Below, piece by piece: positions 46,994 through 59,012 of a DNA stretch of 64,000 nucleotides. This DNA comes from Halichoerus grypus. Lineage: Eukaryota; Chordata; Mammalia; Carnivora; Phocidae. The stretch covers positions 28,345,168 to 28,409,167 of the forward strand of contig NC_135726.1 of assembly GCF_964656455.1 (NCBI RefSeq), given 5' to 3'. Numbering within the stretch: position 1 is the stretch's first letter; the number at the start of each line of letters is the position of its first letter. The notes beneath the pieces were generated by a model. That model did not search any database, was not told where the DNA came from, and was given only the letters and a program-made list of their open reading frames with translations. Both the position numbers and the translations under genes were made by a program.

Positions 46994-48775
46994 TTTAAAT
47001 GCATAACTAAATGCAATTTCGATTGGGAAGGGTCCTGTGCACACAGGTATGCTGAATCAGTTAAGGAAATCCTTGTTATATATACAAGCTTATCTGTTTG
47101 CCTCTCCCAGGAAGAAAGAGCCACTCGGAGCATGTGCCGCCGTAGGACAATTCCACCGGCGGCGCGCAAAGCCAGCCTGACGAGGTGCTGCTTACAGAAT
47201 GGCGGAGGAAATGTGCCATTTACAAACCCTCGCTGTGCCTAGCTGGAAAGCATGCATGAGGCTGGAATACGTATAAGCTAGCCGGACACCCCCTGATCTG
47301 AGAAGTCTTAATGGTGGCTAGCCTGTCGAATTGTTGATTTATTTTTTTCTTCTGCCTGTGAGCTTCTCAGAGCTCCAAGGGAGCAATACGATCTTCTCCA
47401 TAGTTTTCCATATTGAACATAAACCGACGCAATCCGTATTTTGTTCTACTTTATATTTTGCATGCACATGTAAAGTAATAGAGTAATTGATTTTTTTTTT
47501 TTTTAAATCTGCAAGCTTGGGGCAGAATTTTTAGCACAGCACAATAGTTTACTACAGCAGCCAGCTTAAGTCCAACCGATTGGAGGTTAGCATACTTTGT
47601 TAGATTGCATGAACAGTGGTTGGCTGACGTTTATTTTAGAATGTAGTCGGGCAGCAACTGTTGGTCGTACATCAAGGTATGTAAGGAACCGTGTTAGATG
47701 CTGTGGGCATCACATGTGTAGGAGGGCATGACTTACGTAGCACATTGGAGCCCTTCTGTTTCCCTACTGCAGTGATATATATTGAGTCTTGAATCTGACT
47801 GGGTTACCATTCTCTTGGGGAGTAGAGGGGTGGGGCCCTCTGAGCAGCCCCTGCTCCTGGAGCTCTCCCACAGTGGTCTGAGCTTGACAGGAGTCAGTCC
47901 CTTTGCCCCTCCCCCTTCTAACCATGGGTGGGGGGGACTGTGGTTGATGTTTCTCTGCATGAAGCCAATTGGCCCATTTGGGGCTTACACTCAGGTGCTT
48001 AAGACTTCTTAGCACCTTTCTTTAGACAACTTGGCACTTTGGATGTCAATGCTAATTGTTAATCGTTAGCAATGGCTTTCTCTAATGGGGTCACCGAGGG
48101 AAGAGCTCACTCTTACCGTGTGAGCTTGGTCTTTGGAATAGAAGCAAACAGAGTTTGGGCATTATGGGGCCAAAAGGTCCCCTCTCCCATTCCAGGGGAC
48201 AGCTCAGTGGACAGTGCACCCCATGACCTAGCCTACACCAAGATAATATGCATTTATCAGCTGCTAAATAGTACCTAGAGATTGCAAAGCATGGATGCAA
48301 TCATATGAGTTATAACCCTATTTTTTGGTGGTGACCGAAAGGCCACCATGCTGACTTTTTGAGGAAAAAAGTGTCTTTTCTAAAAATGTGTGATTCTATG
48401 GGTTAGTCAGCTCGAATTAGAGCAACCTAAAAAGTGATTCAGCTGATGGACTTTGTTAGCTCAAGACAGAATGTTTTCCTTCTGTTCTTGAATAACAAGG
48501 CTTGAATGTCACAAGACATATATGTTTAAAGAAAAACATTTACTTTTTAGTGAGTTTAGAATTGCTGAGTTATGGTACTCAAATACATGCAATATGCACA
48601 AGAGCCTGGATCTTTGATTAGCCTTAAACCTATAAGAGGAGCGTCAAGAGGGCCCGTTAACCAATTTTCAGATCCAATTAGTAACCACTCAGCACACTTA
48701 CCCCTACCCTTCTCCCCCCGTGTTCCAACAGTGTCCCTCATCCACTGTGGTACTCCTCTCTGAGCCCAGATGTGT
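46994..48775. other. Unique intergenic DNA, nothing seen
   Basis: No gene. A T-run lies at 47491-47504. CpG-bearing patch 47110-47240 (GTGCCGCCGTAGG, CACCGGCGGCGCGC) stands out from its AT-rich surroundings and may be a small regulatory site. Confidence 0.4.
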
Positions 48776-48791
48776 CATCAGAACCTTTCTT

Positions 48792-48977
48792 TAAAAATAT
48801 ATATATATTTATTTATTTGAGGGGGGAAGAGTAGGGAGAGAGGGAGGGAATCCTGAAGCAGACTCCCCACTGAGCGAGGGACCCCACTCGGGTCTTCATC
48901 CCAGGATCCCGAGATCATGACCTGAGCCGAAATCAAGAGTTGACCAGTTAACCAACTGAGCCACCCAGGCGCCCCCA
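48792..48977 (-). mobile_element. can-SINE
   Basis: Reverse SINE ending GAGCCACCCAGGCGCCCC. Perfect 16-bp target-site duplication CATCAGAACCTTTCTT at 48776-48791 and 48978-48993, indicating a relatively recent insertion. Confidence 0.93.
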
Positions 48978-49504
48978 CATCAGAACCTTTCTTAACACAG
49001 GAGTTCAAGACAAGTGATTGGAACTGGCCCTCGGGATGACATTTATCTGCCAGCTCTGATCTAAGTAGCCTCAGTCAAAGATATTTCCGCGTGCTCCTTG
49101 TTTTCATCCACACTGGTTTGTGTTTGGGTATTCCCATCCTCTTTGCCTCATGGCTTTTGTGTAGGACTGTCCATGGCGTCAATTTCCACCCTACACTTAC
49201 TACACATGCTCTGATAACTACGAAGAAGGAAAGGAGCTTTTCAAAGTCACGTGCAATTTCACATCACAGTCTGAAGCAAGGTAATAGTCACTGGCACTTA
49301 ACCATGTTTACTAGACCTTCTTAGGTTGAAAAGTGAACCATATTCAACCTTTTAATTAAAGTTTCATGAAGTCTATTGATTGGGAAAGAAGCATTTTTCA
49401 GATCATGTTTAAATACCTCAGGGTACATGTTCTTTAAGCCCAAATAAAAGCTGTATGCCTATGTATTTGTGTGTATTCACAACTCAACTAATAGTAAAAC
49501 CCTT

Positions 49505-50000
49505 TTGAGCCCTTATTATTTGCCAGGGACTACGCTAATCATTTTAAATGTATTTGGATTAGTTTTCTAGGACTGCCATAACAAAATGCCACGAACTGGG
49601 TAGCTTCCACAACAGAAATTTATTTTTTCATACTTCTGGAAGCTGAAAGTCCAAGATCAAGGTGTCGGCTGGCTTAGTGTCTGCTTTCTTCTTGGTTTCC
49701 ACATGGCCAGCTTCTCCTTGTGTCTTTCCTCTGTGTGTGTGTACATCCCTGGTGTCTCCATGTGGCCAAATTTCCATTCTTATTAGGACACCAGTCAAAT
49801 TGGATTACTTAATCACGTCTTCAAAGCCCAGGTCTCCAAATACAGACTCATTCTGAGGTCCTGGGGGTTATTAGGGTTTCAACCTAACAGCGTTGAAGCC
49901 ACACTATGTTTGTACTAAGGACTAACTAACATCATCTCCATTTTAGAGATAAAGAAATGGAGGTTCATAGAAGCTGAGTCCTTTGCCTGGTGATCTTCAT
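49505..50000 (-). mobile_element. MIR fragment split by an MLT1 LTR
   Basis: Antisense MIR pieces lie on both sides of the MLT1 copy: TTATTATTTGCCAGGGACTA at 49515 and CATCTCCATTTTAGAGATAA near 49932, then AAATGGAGGTTCATAGAAGC. The MIR is therefore older than the LTR insertion. Confidence 0.5.
49555..49900 (-). mobile_element. MLT1A-like LTR (ERVL-MaLR)
   Basis: Antisense landmarks: TTAGTTTTCTAGGACTGCC, ACAACAGAAATTTATTTTTTC, AAGTCCAAGATCAAGGTGTC, TTATTAGGACACCAGTCAAA, CTCCAAATACAGACTCATTC and GAGGTCCTGGGGGTTA. A solo-LTR-like fragment with no coding part. Confidence 0.75.
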
Positions 50001-50091
50001 GTAGCAAGACTGGCATACTATTTGTGTGTTCCGTATTTCTTATTCTGTTGTGTGTATCAGGGATATAATTTTGTTGATGGAGTGAATTTTA

Positions 50092-50315
50092 TTTTTTTAT
50101 TTTTTTAAGATCCATTTTATTTATTTGGGGGAGAGAGAGAGCACACCCGCGCACAAGCAGGGGAAGGGGCAGAGGGAGAGGGAGAGAAAGAATCTTAAGC
50201 AGGCCCCATGCCCAAAGGGGGACCTGATGCAGGGCTCGATCTCACAATGCTGAGATCATGACCTGAGCTGAAACCAAGAGCTGGACACATAACCCACTAT
50301 GCCACTCAGACGCCC
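50092..50315 (-). mobile_element. can-SINE
   Basis: Reverse SINE (ATTTATTTGGGGGAGAGAG to CACTCAGACGCCC). Perfect 17-bp target-site duplication TGATGGAGTGAATTTTA at 50075-50091 and 50316-50332. Confidence 0.93.
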
Positions 50316-50394
50316 TGATGGAGTGAATTTTAAAAGGCCCATTAAAACTTCTAGATTGCTTCCAAAGGAGGTTTATATAGCAAGGTTGTTAATG

Positions 50395-50605
50395 GAACTT
50401 CTGCCCCTTACCAGTTGTGTGACTTCTGGCTGGTCACTTCACCTTTCTGGCCCTTGGTTTTCTTGTCTATAAAAGGGGGCGATAAATAATAGTACCTACC
50501 TTAGAGGGCTGTCACGAGGAGGAGGTGAGCTAATGTACATGAAGTCCTTATAACAATGTCTGTACATAACAGGCATTAAATATGTTGGTAGCTATTATTA
50601 TTTAT
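50395..50605 (+). mobile_element. MIR element
   Basis: Sense MIR: CCAGTTGTGTGACTTCTGGC, CTTGGTTTTCTTGTCTATAA, AATAGTACCTACCTTAG, AGGGCTGTCACGAGGAGGAG and a final GGTAGCTATTATTA. Confidence 0.82.
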
Positions 50606-52009
50606 GTGTTGTTAGTCTGAGCAAGATGTATTTTCACAATGGGACAAAGTGATTATCACTCCATTTTAACATTTGAAAGTGTTATTACATCCCAGTTATT
50701 TGGATCTATATATTATCACGGTTTTAAATATTATCGTTTTTAGTATGTCATGTCATTTCTGTTGGCAGCATGTCAGAGATTGGTGTAATATGTCAAAAGT
50801 GATTGAATTCATTGGCCATGTGTCATGAATGTGACACAGCACTGAGAAACAGACGGACAGTACGTGCTTATAACACGTGCTGGGCGTACCAGTAGGTTTT
50901 CCTTGGAGTTAGGTGACGTGCCAGACTGTTGTAGCAGCTGAACGCTTTTCTGGGGAATCCTGAGAGACTGTAAGAGATGATAATTATTCCCTAAAAAGTG
51001 TTTAAATGGCCCCACACTCTACAGTCACTCTGTTAGGCTTAGGTCTAAACTGGGCCAATGGAATGTTGTAGAATAAGGTCCACCAGAGCCCACGTTGAAT
51101 GGTGGAAGATGTCTTATCTTTCTCAACAAAGCCTCTTGTGCTCCTGGTCTTCCATGTTTAAGAACAAATTGAAGTCAAATCAAATGAACTAAGGAATACT
51201 AGAAAAGTTTTGTCTATCCTTAGGTTAGGCTACTGGAGAATCTATGTGTTTGGTTATTTTGTGAGTATTGCTTTTTTATTTAGAGAAAATAATTGAAATA
51301 AATGGTCTAACTGACTGATGTGATTGGATGGTGAGCCCTGTATTTACAGGTTTCGTGCTTACCATGACATGGAGAGTGCAGTCAGGAAACCGGAAAACAC
51401 GAATATAATAGGATCAGAACAAGTTCCGGGGTTGCATGTAATAGTCCCAATTTTTTATCTCTCCTCCCTTCTCCCAGGAGTTAGATATTAATCACATCAT
51501 GTTTAAAAATACATCGTCTACCCCTGAAATTATATGTACATGAACATATTTAACCAAACTAAGGTCAACTTTATCCAGCAGTCGTTACACATGTGATAGC
51601 AAAACAAATTGGAGGGCTATTAAAAGAGAATTAAAAGAGAGAGATAGACACCATTGCTATCAAAAAAAGTTGAGTTTATTTTTCGTGTGAAGTATTGTTG
51701 GAATTTGCCGTTGTTGTTGGCCGCTGGTACACGTCCAGGAAAGTATTGTGATGTACGTCTGTCCAGGTATCTCACTGGGCTGTGAGCACATGGAAGTGAT
51801 GACCAGGCCTTTCTGGGCGGGGTCCCACTGCCCCATGATGTCCTGCGTGTCATACTCCAGGGCCATGGTTTCTGCCTTTGGTGAATAGTCGTGCGCTGGG
51901 CACACTAGCTCACGCCATCACAGTGCTTCACTCCCTGAAGACATGGTGAACACACAATTTAACAAGCCTCTCGAATGGTCAAACAAATAGGGAGTTATTG
52001 GCCTTAATG
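50606..52009. other. Unique DNA with an unexplained 250-bp open patch
   Basis: The minus strand of 51653-51905 is open in two overlapping frames (77 and 81 codons) and is GC-richer than its flanks. One frame contains MALEYDTQDIMGQWDP. I cannot assign a parent gene. It may be a pseudogene fragment or chance. The rest shows no gene. Confidence 0.3.
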
Positions 52010-52140
52010 AAAATAACCAACACCATTTCATGAGTGTCTGCTATGTATCAGGCTCTTTACGCGAATTCTTATTTAATCCTTACAGACAAACTGTAAGGTG
52101 GATATTATCCTCATTTTACAGATGGGATCACTGAATGTAG
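52010..52140 (-). mobile_element. MIR fragment
   Basis: Antisense MIR: GAGTGTCTGCTATGTATCAG, GCTCTTTACGCGAATTC, TATTTAATCCTTACAGAC and TATTATCCTCATTTTACAG. Confidence 0.75.
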
Positions 52141-52149
52141 CAGAGATGA

Positions 52150-52553
52150 TTCTATGTGTTGGGCAAGTCTCATTTTTAAAGACTGTACTCCCCAACTCCT
52201 GTGCAGTTAGCCTGGGACCACATGACTAGTTCTGGCCACTGGTAAATGGAAATGGCACGTGTCACTTCCAGAGGAAGCATAAGTGAGTATAAGCATAAGC
52301 ATTGGTGCTCCACACTCTGTCTTCCCATCATGGCAACCTGTGTTGAGCTGGTAATGTCAATTCAATAATAAAGGCTGGGTTGCAGAGTCATCACATGGTG
52401 GATGGCCACCCTGGTGAACTCACCCAACTCACAGAGGACTTTATTCGAGTAAAATAGGCATGTATTATATTTAAGCACTGTTTTTTTTTTTTTTTTTTTT
52501 TTTGAGGTTTATTTGTTATTGAACCATAGCCCAGCCTATCCTGACTAATGCAC
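52150..52553 (+). mobile_element. Old MLT1-like LTR with internal T23 tract
   Basis: ACCACATGACTAGTTCTGGC, TGGAAATGGCACGTGTCAC, TCCACACTCTGTCTTCCC, and the terminal GCCCAGCCTATCCTGACTAA resemble an older MLT1 subfamily. A run of 23 T (52481-52503) sits inside it. The subfamily is uncertain. Confidence 0.5.
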
Positions 52554-53139
52554 TGAGTCTCATAGGAAATAACTTACCTGGTCATGATTTCGTGGATGCT
52601 GATCTAGAATTCCTGCTCAGATCTATGACTACATAGCACCCTTTATCCTTCCTAGCATTATCTATTTGGTTAGAACAGGGAAGAGAGCTGAATGAAGTCC
52701 AGAATGCAATACTGACTGCCCCTAGAGTATGCTGATATGGGACATTATACTCAGATTCTGTCTTCTTCCTTCTCAGAGGAAACCCAGCTGGTAGTCAGTC
52801 TGAATAATATTCATTCTTCCAACCCCAGATGGTTTAACTTGAACTACCCATCCCTATTCATAAGCTGGATCCATCTTATGACCAGGGAATTTACCAGAGG
52901 GCTGAGTGGGATAAAGGAAAGAGTCAGAGCCCTGGAGTAGAGAAATCACATGTAAGGTCCATGTGGGTCTGGGGTTATAAAATTGTAATTCCTCTAGAGT
53001 TTCTAAATGATTCCAAAAGGTATCATACTGTTTCTATGATGGGGCCAGAAAGATGGCTCTGTTGCCCAGGATGGATTAAACCAGGTTTGTAGATAGTTAC
53101 TCACAAAGATTTGATGATTTATACTGGACCTTCATTCAC
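52554..53139. other. Unique intergenic DNA, nothing seen
   Basis: No gene or recognisable repeat. Confidence 0.4.
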
Positions 53140-53440
53140 ATGTTCATTTATTGGGCATTTTTAATGTCTCTAAGTATTAAACAAAGAAAGATCAATAAAA
53201 CCAGTGCCCTTGCCCAGCAGGAGCCAACCATCTTGATGTTGATTCTGACAAGTGAACAATTATAACACAGCATGATAGATATTACACTCTATAGAGACAA
53301 GCACCGAGTGCCATGTGATTGCCAAAGCAAGCCGCCTGATTCAGCTGGACTGGGCCTGGAAGAGACAGGAAGGCCTTCCCATAGGAGCAGCCCAGCAAGG
53401 TCTTGAAGGCTGAATGGTCCAGGCAAAGAGCTGTGTATAA
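53140..53440 (-). mobile_element. L2 fragment (antisense)
   Basis: TTTATTGGGCATTTTTAATG, CCAGTGCCCTTGCCCAGCAG, then AGGAAGGCCTTCCCATAGG and AAGGTCTTGAAGGCTGAATG follow the antisense L2 order. Diverged. Confidence 0.5.
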
Positions 53441-53481
53441 AATTATAAAGCCGGAGGCATTCTGTCCTTGAGATTCTCTAG

Positions 53482-53660
53482 GGCGGCTGATCCTTAACCT
53501 CAGGGCCTTGAACCCACACAGTCCATGGATAGGTGTCAGGTGTTTTATAAAACCCTGAAATGGACCCAGAATCTTGTGTGCAGCTAAATTTTTCTGACTA
53601 TGCTTTCCCCAAATTCTCAAAGTTTCCATACCCTCCAAAATTTCTCACCATTGCTCCAGA
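53482..53660. mobile_element. Unassigned ancient interspersed repeat
   Basis: CTTAACCTCAGGGCCTTGAA, GTCCATGGATAGGTGTCAGG and AACCCTGAAATGGACCCAG recall a common mammalian repeat containing a GGGGTCCGTG-type core. Family not assigned. Confidence 0.3.
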
Positions 53661-53899
53661 GAACACAACAGTTCTTTGGGAAATCTAGCTGCTTTGTGGT
53701 TGAGAAATCTGCTTGCCTGTGAAAATTCGATGGTGAAGATAATCTTACGGAGAATAATATCACTCCAAAGAATTTTCTGCAATGTTCTTACATCTGGGAC
53801 TTAATAAAACAAAATGGCTTATAATCTCAATGCCAAGGTGTTGCTTGCTCACACACCCACACACACACCCACACACCATTTTTAAGAAAATTCAAAGGC

Positions 53900-55035
53900 T
53901 AAACATATAATTAAAGTGAAAAGGCTTTCTCCCATCCCTTGACCTTACCATAAAGGTAAATAATCTTAGCTGCTTCTTATATTTCCAGGGTAAAAAAAAA
54001 TGTCAATCATAAACCAATATATACATATTTTTGTTTAACCTAAAAATATCAAATTGTACACACTGCTCTGTCCCCTGCTCTTCTGTTCTCTGTCCCTCCA
54101 TGACTGGTACATCTCAGACATCATTTTGTAGCAGCATGTGCTAATCTAGATGATTCTCCAGATGGCTGCCACCAGCTTCCTTTGCCGGGTTGCCCAGCCC
54201 TCTGGCATGATGCTCCTTGAGATTGCTTCCAGACATCCAATAACACCAATATTGTTGCACTGTGTAGCCTCATCCATCTAGTTTAAGGCACTCTTGCCAA
54301 TATTTTCCTAGATTAAATTCCTCGCAGCAGAGTTGTTGGTTTAGGGTGTAAGCACCTTCACAATTTTGGTAGATGTTACCAAGCTGCCCTTCAAAACAGC
54401 TGAACCAACACATGCTCACCCACGGTGGACAAGAGCACCTGTATCTGCCTGCTACGGATATTACCGAACATTTTAATTTTTTTTTTTTTAAAGATTTTAT
54501 TTATTTATTTGAGACAGAGAGAATGAGAGAGAGAGAGAGAGCACATGAGAGGGGTGAGGGTCAGAGGGAGAAGCAGGCTCCCTGCCGAGCAGGGAGCCCG
54601 ACGCGGGACTCGATCCCGGGACTCCAGGATCATGACCTGAGCCGAAGGCAGTCGCCTAACCAACTGAGCCACCCAGGCGCCCCGAACATTTTAATTTTTG
54701 CCAACATGATCGGTAAGAACCATTCTTTCACACTTGCTTTGATTTGTATGTCTTTAATTATGAATAAGATTGAGCACCATTTCATACGCTTATTCAGTTT
54801 GTATTTTTTACGTCTCCGTGTGAATTGCCTATGCATATCCTTCGTCCATTTTCCCACTGGGTGTGCGTTTTTCAAACTGAATGATTAAAACCCTTTGTCA
54901 GTTAAGGAAATGAGCCCTTATGATGTGTGTCACAAATAGCCTCCCCAACTTATCTTTTGTCTTTTGCCTTATATTTGGAGTATCTGGGGCCATGTTAAGT
55001 TTTTTAAATTTATACATATTTAAATTGATCAACAC
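53900..55035 (-). mobile_element. Old L1/HAL1-like 3' fragment, split by a SINE
   Basis: Antisense landmarks: GTAGCAGCATGTGCTAATC (54129), GGTAGATGTTACCAAGCTGC (54369), TTTGATTTGTATGTCTTTAA (54738) and TTGCCTATGCATATCCTTCG (54826). Interrupted by the can-SINE at 54482-54682. No intact frame. Confidence 0.55.
54482..54682 (-). mobile_element. can-SINE
   Basis: Reverse SINE. Perfect 17-bp target-site duplication CGAACATTTTAATTTTT at 54465-54481 and 54683-54699. An AGAGAGAGAGAG simple tract lies inside. Confidence 0.93.
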
Positions 55036-55307
55036 CCAGAAAAGCTGGTGAGAGTTGAACCAGGTCTCAGGGTCCCTTTAAGTCTAAAGAAAACTATAAT
55101 TAGCTAGTTATACTAATGACCCCACAGCCTAAAGGAATGCACGCCCAGAGGTGGGTCTTGGCTGACTTTGGCAGGCAAGTGTAGGGCCGCTCTGTTGTGT
55201 AGGATTTAACAATTGATTCGTCTCTCCTGTAAGATTCGTCTCTCCTCTGCATTACTCTGGATTCTAGCCGCTAATAATTAATACTACAGTCAAGACATGA
55301 TTTTTTA

Positions 55308-55457
55308 GGGGCTCCTGGGTGGCTCAGTCAGTTAAGTGTCTGCCTTCGGCTCAGGTCATGATCCTGGAATCCCGGGAGGGGTCCCAGGAGGAGAGCTTGC
55401 TCACTCTCTCAAATAACAAATAAATAAAATCTTTAAAAACAAACATTAAAAAAAAGA
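55308..55457 (+). mobile_element. can-SINE with internal deletion
   Basis: Forward head GGGGCTCCTGGGTGGCTCAG and tail AAATAAATAAAATCTTTAAA are present, but the central GCATCGGGCTCC region is missing (about 150 bp instead of 200). No clear target-site duplication. Confidence 0.8.
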
Positions 55458-55725
55458 TAACGATTTTAAAAAATGTCTTTATTGTTGCCAGAGAAGTCAA
55501 ATAGTTCACTGCAGTGATGGGATTTTTAAAATCCAGCCTGTTAACATCATGCCTATCCCTCAAAAATGTGCTGGAGGAGTCCGTGATTGTCTGGGACAGA
55601 AGGAAAGTGAGGCTGAACCTCCCTCGAAGGCTTGGTGAACTCAAGGACGCTCTGAGACTTCAGGGAATGGGGAGGAGAAAATAAGAAATTAGAAGGAAGA
55701 CATTAAATTACTTTGAGGTAGCTTT

Positions 55726-55881
55726 ATTTTTCTTTTTAAAGATTTCATTTATTTGAGAGAGAGACAGAGAGCACGAGCAGGGCAGAGGGAGAGGGAGAAG
55801 CAGACGCTCGATCCCAGGACCCCAGGATCATGACCTGAGATGAAGGCAGACCCTTAACCGGCTGAGCCACCCAGGCGCCCC
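55726..55881 (-). mobile_element. can-SINE, short form
   Basis: Reverse SINE lacking part of the middle. Target-site duplication TGAGGTAGCTTT at 55714-55725 and 55882-55893. Confidence 0.88.
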
Positions 55882-56002
55882 TGAGGTAGCTTTGAATAAT
55901 TTACTATCTAGTTTTCAACTTTGGGTAAAACAGATCATCATCCTTGTGTATTTTTACAGCTATAAAGCTTACACTATTAAGGAAAACTCAGTCATCTAAA
56001 TT

Positions 56003-56151
56003 ACAGAGCTTCTCAAAACCTTGATATGCATAGGAATTACCTGAAGATCTCGTTAGAATGCAAGCTCTGATTTGGTTGGGAGCTAGGGTGGGACTGCATT
56101 TCCAACTAGCTGCTTGTCCTAGACCTCACGGTAGCCAGGCTCTAAAACACC
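56003..56151 (+). mobile_element. MER5A/B-type hAT MITE
   Basis: GAGCTTCTCAAAACCTTGAT, GCATAGGAATTACCTGAAG, GTTAGAATGCAAGCTCTGAT and GACTGCATTTCCAACTAGC fit MER5-type order. Its 3' side abuts the can-SINE at 56161. Confidence 0.55.
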
Positions 56152-56160
56152 CAGAACCTG

Positions 56161-56378
56161 GGGCTCCTGGGTGGCACAGTTGGCTGAGTATCTGACTCTT
56201 GATTTCGACCCAGGTCCTGATCTCAGGGTTGTGAGATCGAGCCATGGGGTCAAGCCGTGGGCCGGGCTCCACGGTCAGCCAGAGTCTGCTTCGGATTCTC
56301 ATTCCCTCTGCCCCACCCGCTTGTGTGTGCTCTCAAATAAATATTAAAAAAACAAAAACAAAAACAAAATAAAGTTCA
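56161..56378 (+). mobile_element. can-SINE
   Basis: Forward SINE (GGGCTCCTGGGTGGCACAG, box B-like GAGATCGAGCC, tail with AACAAAAACAAAAAC). Short duplication CAGAACCTG at 56152-56160 and 56379-56387. Its middle differs from the other copies, indicating an older subtype. Confidence 0.9.
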
Positions 56379-56387
56379 CAGAACCTG

Positions 56388-57820
56388 AATTTTCCTCCTA
56401 TGCTTGCTGGCCTCTGCTTTCCTCGTTCTTTCTCCGGGCACATGATCTGATAGTATTTATGTGCACGCAAACACACGCTTCACGTATGTCTTCATATTTC
56501 TGTTTTCTAAAACATTAATTGAGAAATAGGCCATTCATTGTTACAGAAACCACAGTGTACTTCATGACAAACCATTGGGTCCAAAGGCAAAACATTGACA
56601 AATTGATACTTTTTTGCTTGGTCACGCCTGATGTAAGGGAATGAACCCCAAAGAGGCTATGTGCATTGGAAACTGACTTCGACCACATTTAAATTGTCCT
56701 CCTTTAAAATATTAGCAGCTGAGTGTGCAAACCAATATTTATTTTCTAATCAAAGGTTTGCGGCAAGCAGTTTATAAATGAAAGAGGTGAGGGAAGAACG
56801 CTTCGAGATGTTTCTAGTAACAGGAACGGAAATAGGATATTTTATTTCTTTAAAACAACAGACACGGGTTTCAACTAAAAAAATTCATCCTGCTCTGGTT
56901 TTTGTAGGAGAAACTGACCATTGTTTGAAAGGCCAGGGTCCGTGCTTCTATGCCAGCAGTCATAATAAATATTATTCGGTGAAAAAAAAAAAAAAGTTGA
57001 AGATCCAGCCACATTAAGGGAGAATCTATTAACAGAATAATTGTATGGCAAGGACCCCTGAAGAAAAGCTTCCAAAATTCCATTATCTTAACTGTCACTC
57101 GCCACTTTGAGTTGTCTTGGTGCTGTGTGTTTTCATGAATTACCCGAGCTGTTTGTTTTTGCTTTATCAGTCATCACCCTGTCAGCTGGGCCATTCATAA
57201 CAACTTTTGGCAGCTCATCAGGGGAGTTCAGAGCTTGAATAGGCCCCTATCCACTCTCACACCTCATTGTGTGAAACTGTTTACCAGCATTGCCTTTTTC
57301 TGTAAATATTACAAGCAGAGCCCTGAAGGAGAGACGTGTGAAAACAAAATGGCCTAACCTTGTCGCAGCTGGCTGAGCTAGCAGATCTGGGGTTGGTGGA
57401 GACTTTGCAAGTCCTGGCATTTCATGTTCTCAGCCGAATAATACCTAGTCACCGGTCTTGAAGTCTTGTGTATGCTAGTTAATTAGACAATATTTAATTT
57501 GACTTAACGTTTGTGTCAGTGTGGTGGGAGTGAGACTTTGTAATTAGGGAGCACAGAGCGGTTTCCTGTCACCGTTCTGCGCCCATATTCTAATTTAAGG
57601 CACACTTTTTGCAGCATATTGTCACACTTGATGTGCAGAGCCCCCCCCCACCCCCCGTCTTTCATGCTTGACTGGTAACAAGGTGGCCCATATTATACAG
57701 CCAACAGCAAATGGGCTTAAGGGCCGAAAGTTTCTGCATGATTCACCCACCAGAAACAATTTTCTAGCTGAAATGAATGTCAACAATTCTCTGTGGAAGC
57801 TAATATCACCAGCCTGCAAA
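56388..57820. promoter_or_regulatory. Repeat-free block with candidate enhancer
   Basis: About 1.4 kb without a transposon. Positions 57090-57620 keep CpGs in AT-rich DNA (CCCGAGCTG, TGTCGCAGC, CACCGGTC, GAGCGGTTTC, GTCACCGTTCTGCG) and have homeodomain-type CTAGTTAATTAGAC near 57475 and TTTGTAATTAGGG near 57537. Likely conserved; function inferred. Confidence 0.4.
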
Positions 57821-58984
57821 TGGGTATGATATATATATATATATTTTTTTTCTTTTGGTCTTTATTTGTACCAAGTTATAGAGGCACAGATTTTTAAAGC
57901 GTCAAATAGTTCTAAGTTTTGCGAAGAAAAATAGCGGTCTCCCCATCTCCCCCTTCCCCAGAGACGACCACTTCCAGCTCTGGTGGCAGATTGCTTCGAA
58001 ATTAATTTCACAGTGAGAAATAGCCTGTTTCGCTTTGCCTATTTTTGAATGTTCTATAAATGGAATCAGATTGTTGTGACTTGCTCCTTTCACTTACCAT
58101 TAAGGTATTTTTTTTTTTTAATTACTCCTTTTTTTTTTTTTTAAGTCAAGGTGTAATTATATACAATGAAATGCACAGATTTGAAATGTACAGCTCAATG
58201 AGTTTTAACAAATAAATACACCCACATAACTGTACACCAGTCCAGCTGTGGAATATTCCCATCACCCCAGAGAGTTCTCTGGAACACTTTTCGCCGTCAG
58301 TACCCCTCCAAGAAGCAATCGTTTTTATTCTATCATCATAGATTACACTTAGCTTCTAGAACTTCCTATATGGCATCATACAGTAGGTACTTCTTTGCAA
58401 CTGGCTGCTTTTACTCAAAAGGATGTTTTTAAGATCCGTGCAGAAATCTATTCCTTCTAACTACTGAGTGATATTTCCACTGTGGGAGTTTACTACCATT
58501 TGTTTACAAATGGACTTGCTGATTGTTGTTCCATTGTTTCCAGGATTTTGCTGTCGACTTGTCTCTTTATTACCGAGTGGCAGAAGTTCTTGTATTTCTA
58601 AATAACAAGGCCTTTGTCAGAAATAGGCTTTGCGAATATTTCTCCCCATCTGTGTTTCGTCTTGTCTTAATGGTGTTGTTGGATGAGCACAAATTTAAAA
58701 TTTGGAGTCTGTCCCATTTGTGATTTTTTTTTTTATGATGAGTGCTTTTTGTATCCTGTCAAAGAAATCTTTGCCAACCTCTAGATCATATTGATACTCT
58801 CCTATGTTTTCTTTCAGAAAACACTGAAGCATTAAGGTTTCAGATTTTTGCATTAAGACCTCTCACAGCCTAAGTTTTGTGTATGGCGTGAGGTAATGAG
58901 GTGGTTCTTTTTTCTTTTTTTGTAATTTTTTAACAGATAGATGATTATTCTAGTGTGATTTGTTGCAAAAATTTTCCTGTCCCC

Positions 58985-59012
58985 GTTGTGTGTGTGTGTG
59001 TGTGGGGGGGGG
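58985..59012. repeat. (TG)n-(G)n simple repeat
   Basis: TG run followed by G9 and an alternating CACGCACGCGCGTG stretch, a potential Z-DNA former, inside the L1. Confidence 0.85.

Noticed and set aside
54373..54888. 171-codon plus-strand frame
   Set aside because: It runs through an old L1 fragment and a reverse can-SINE; not a gene.
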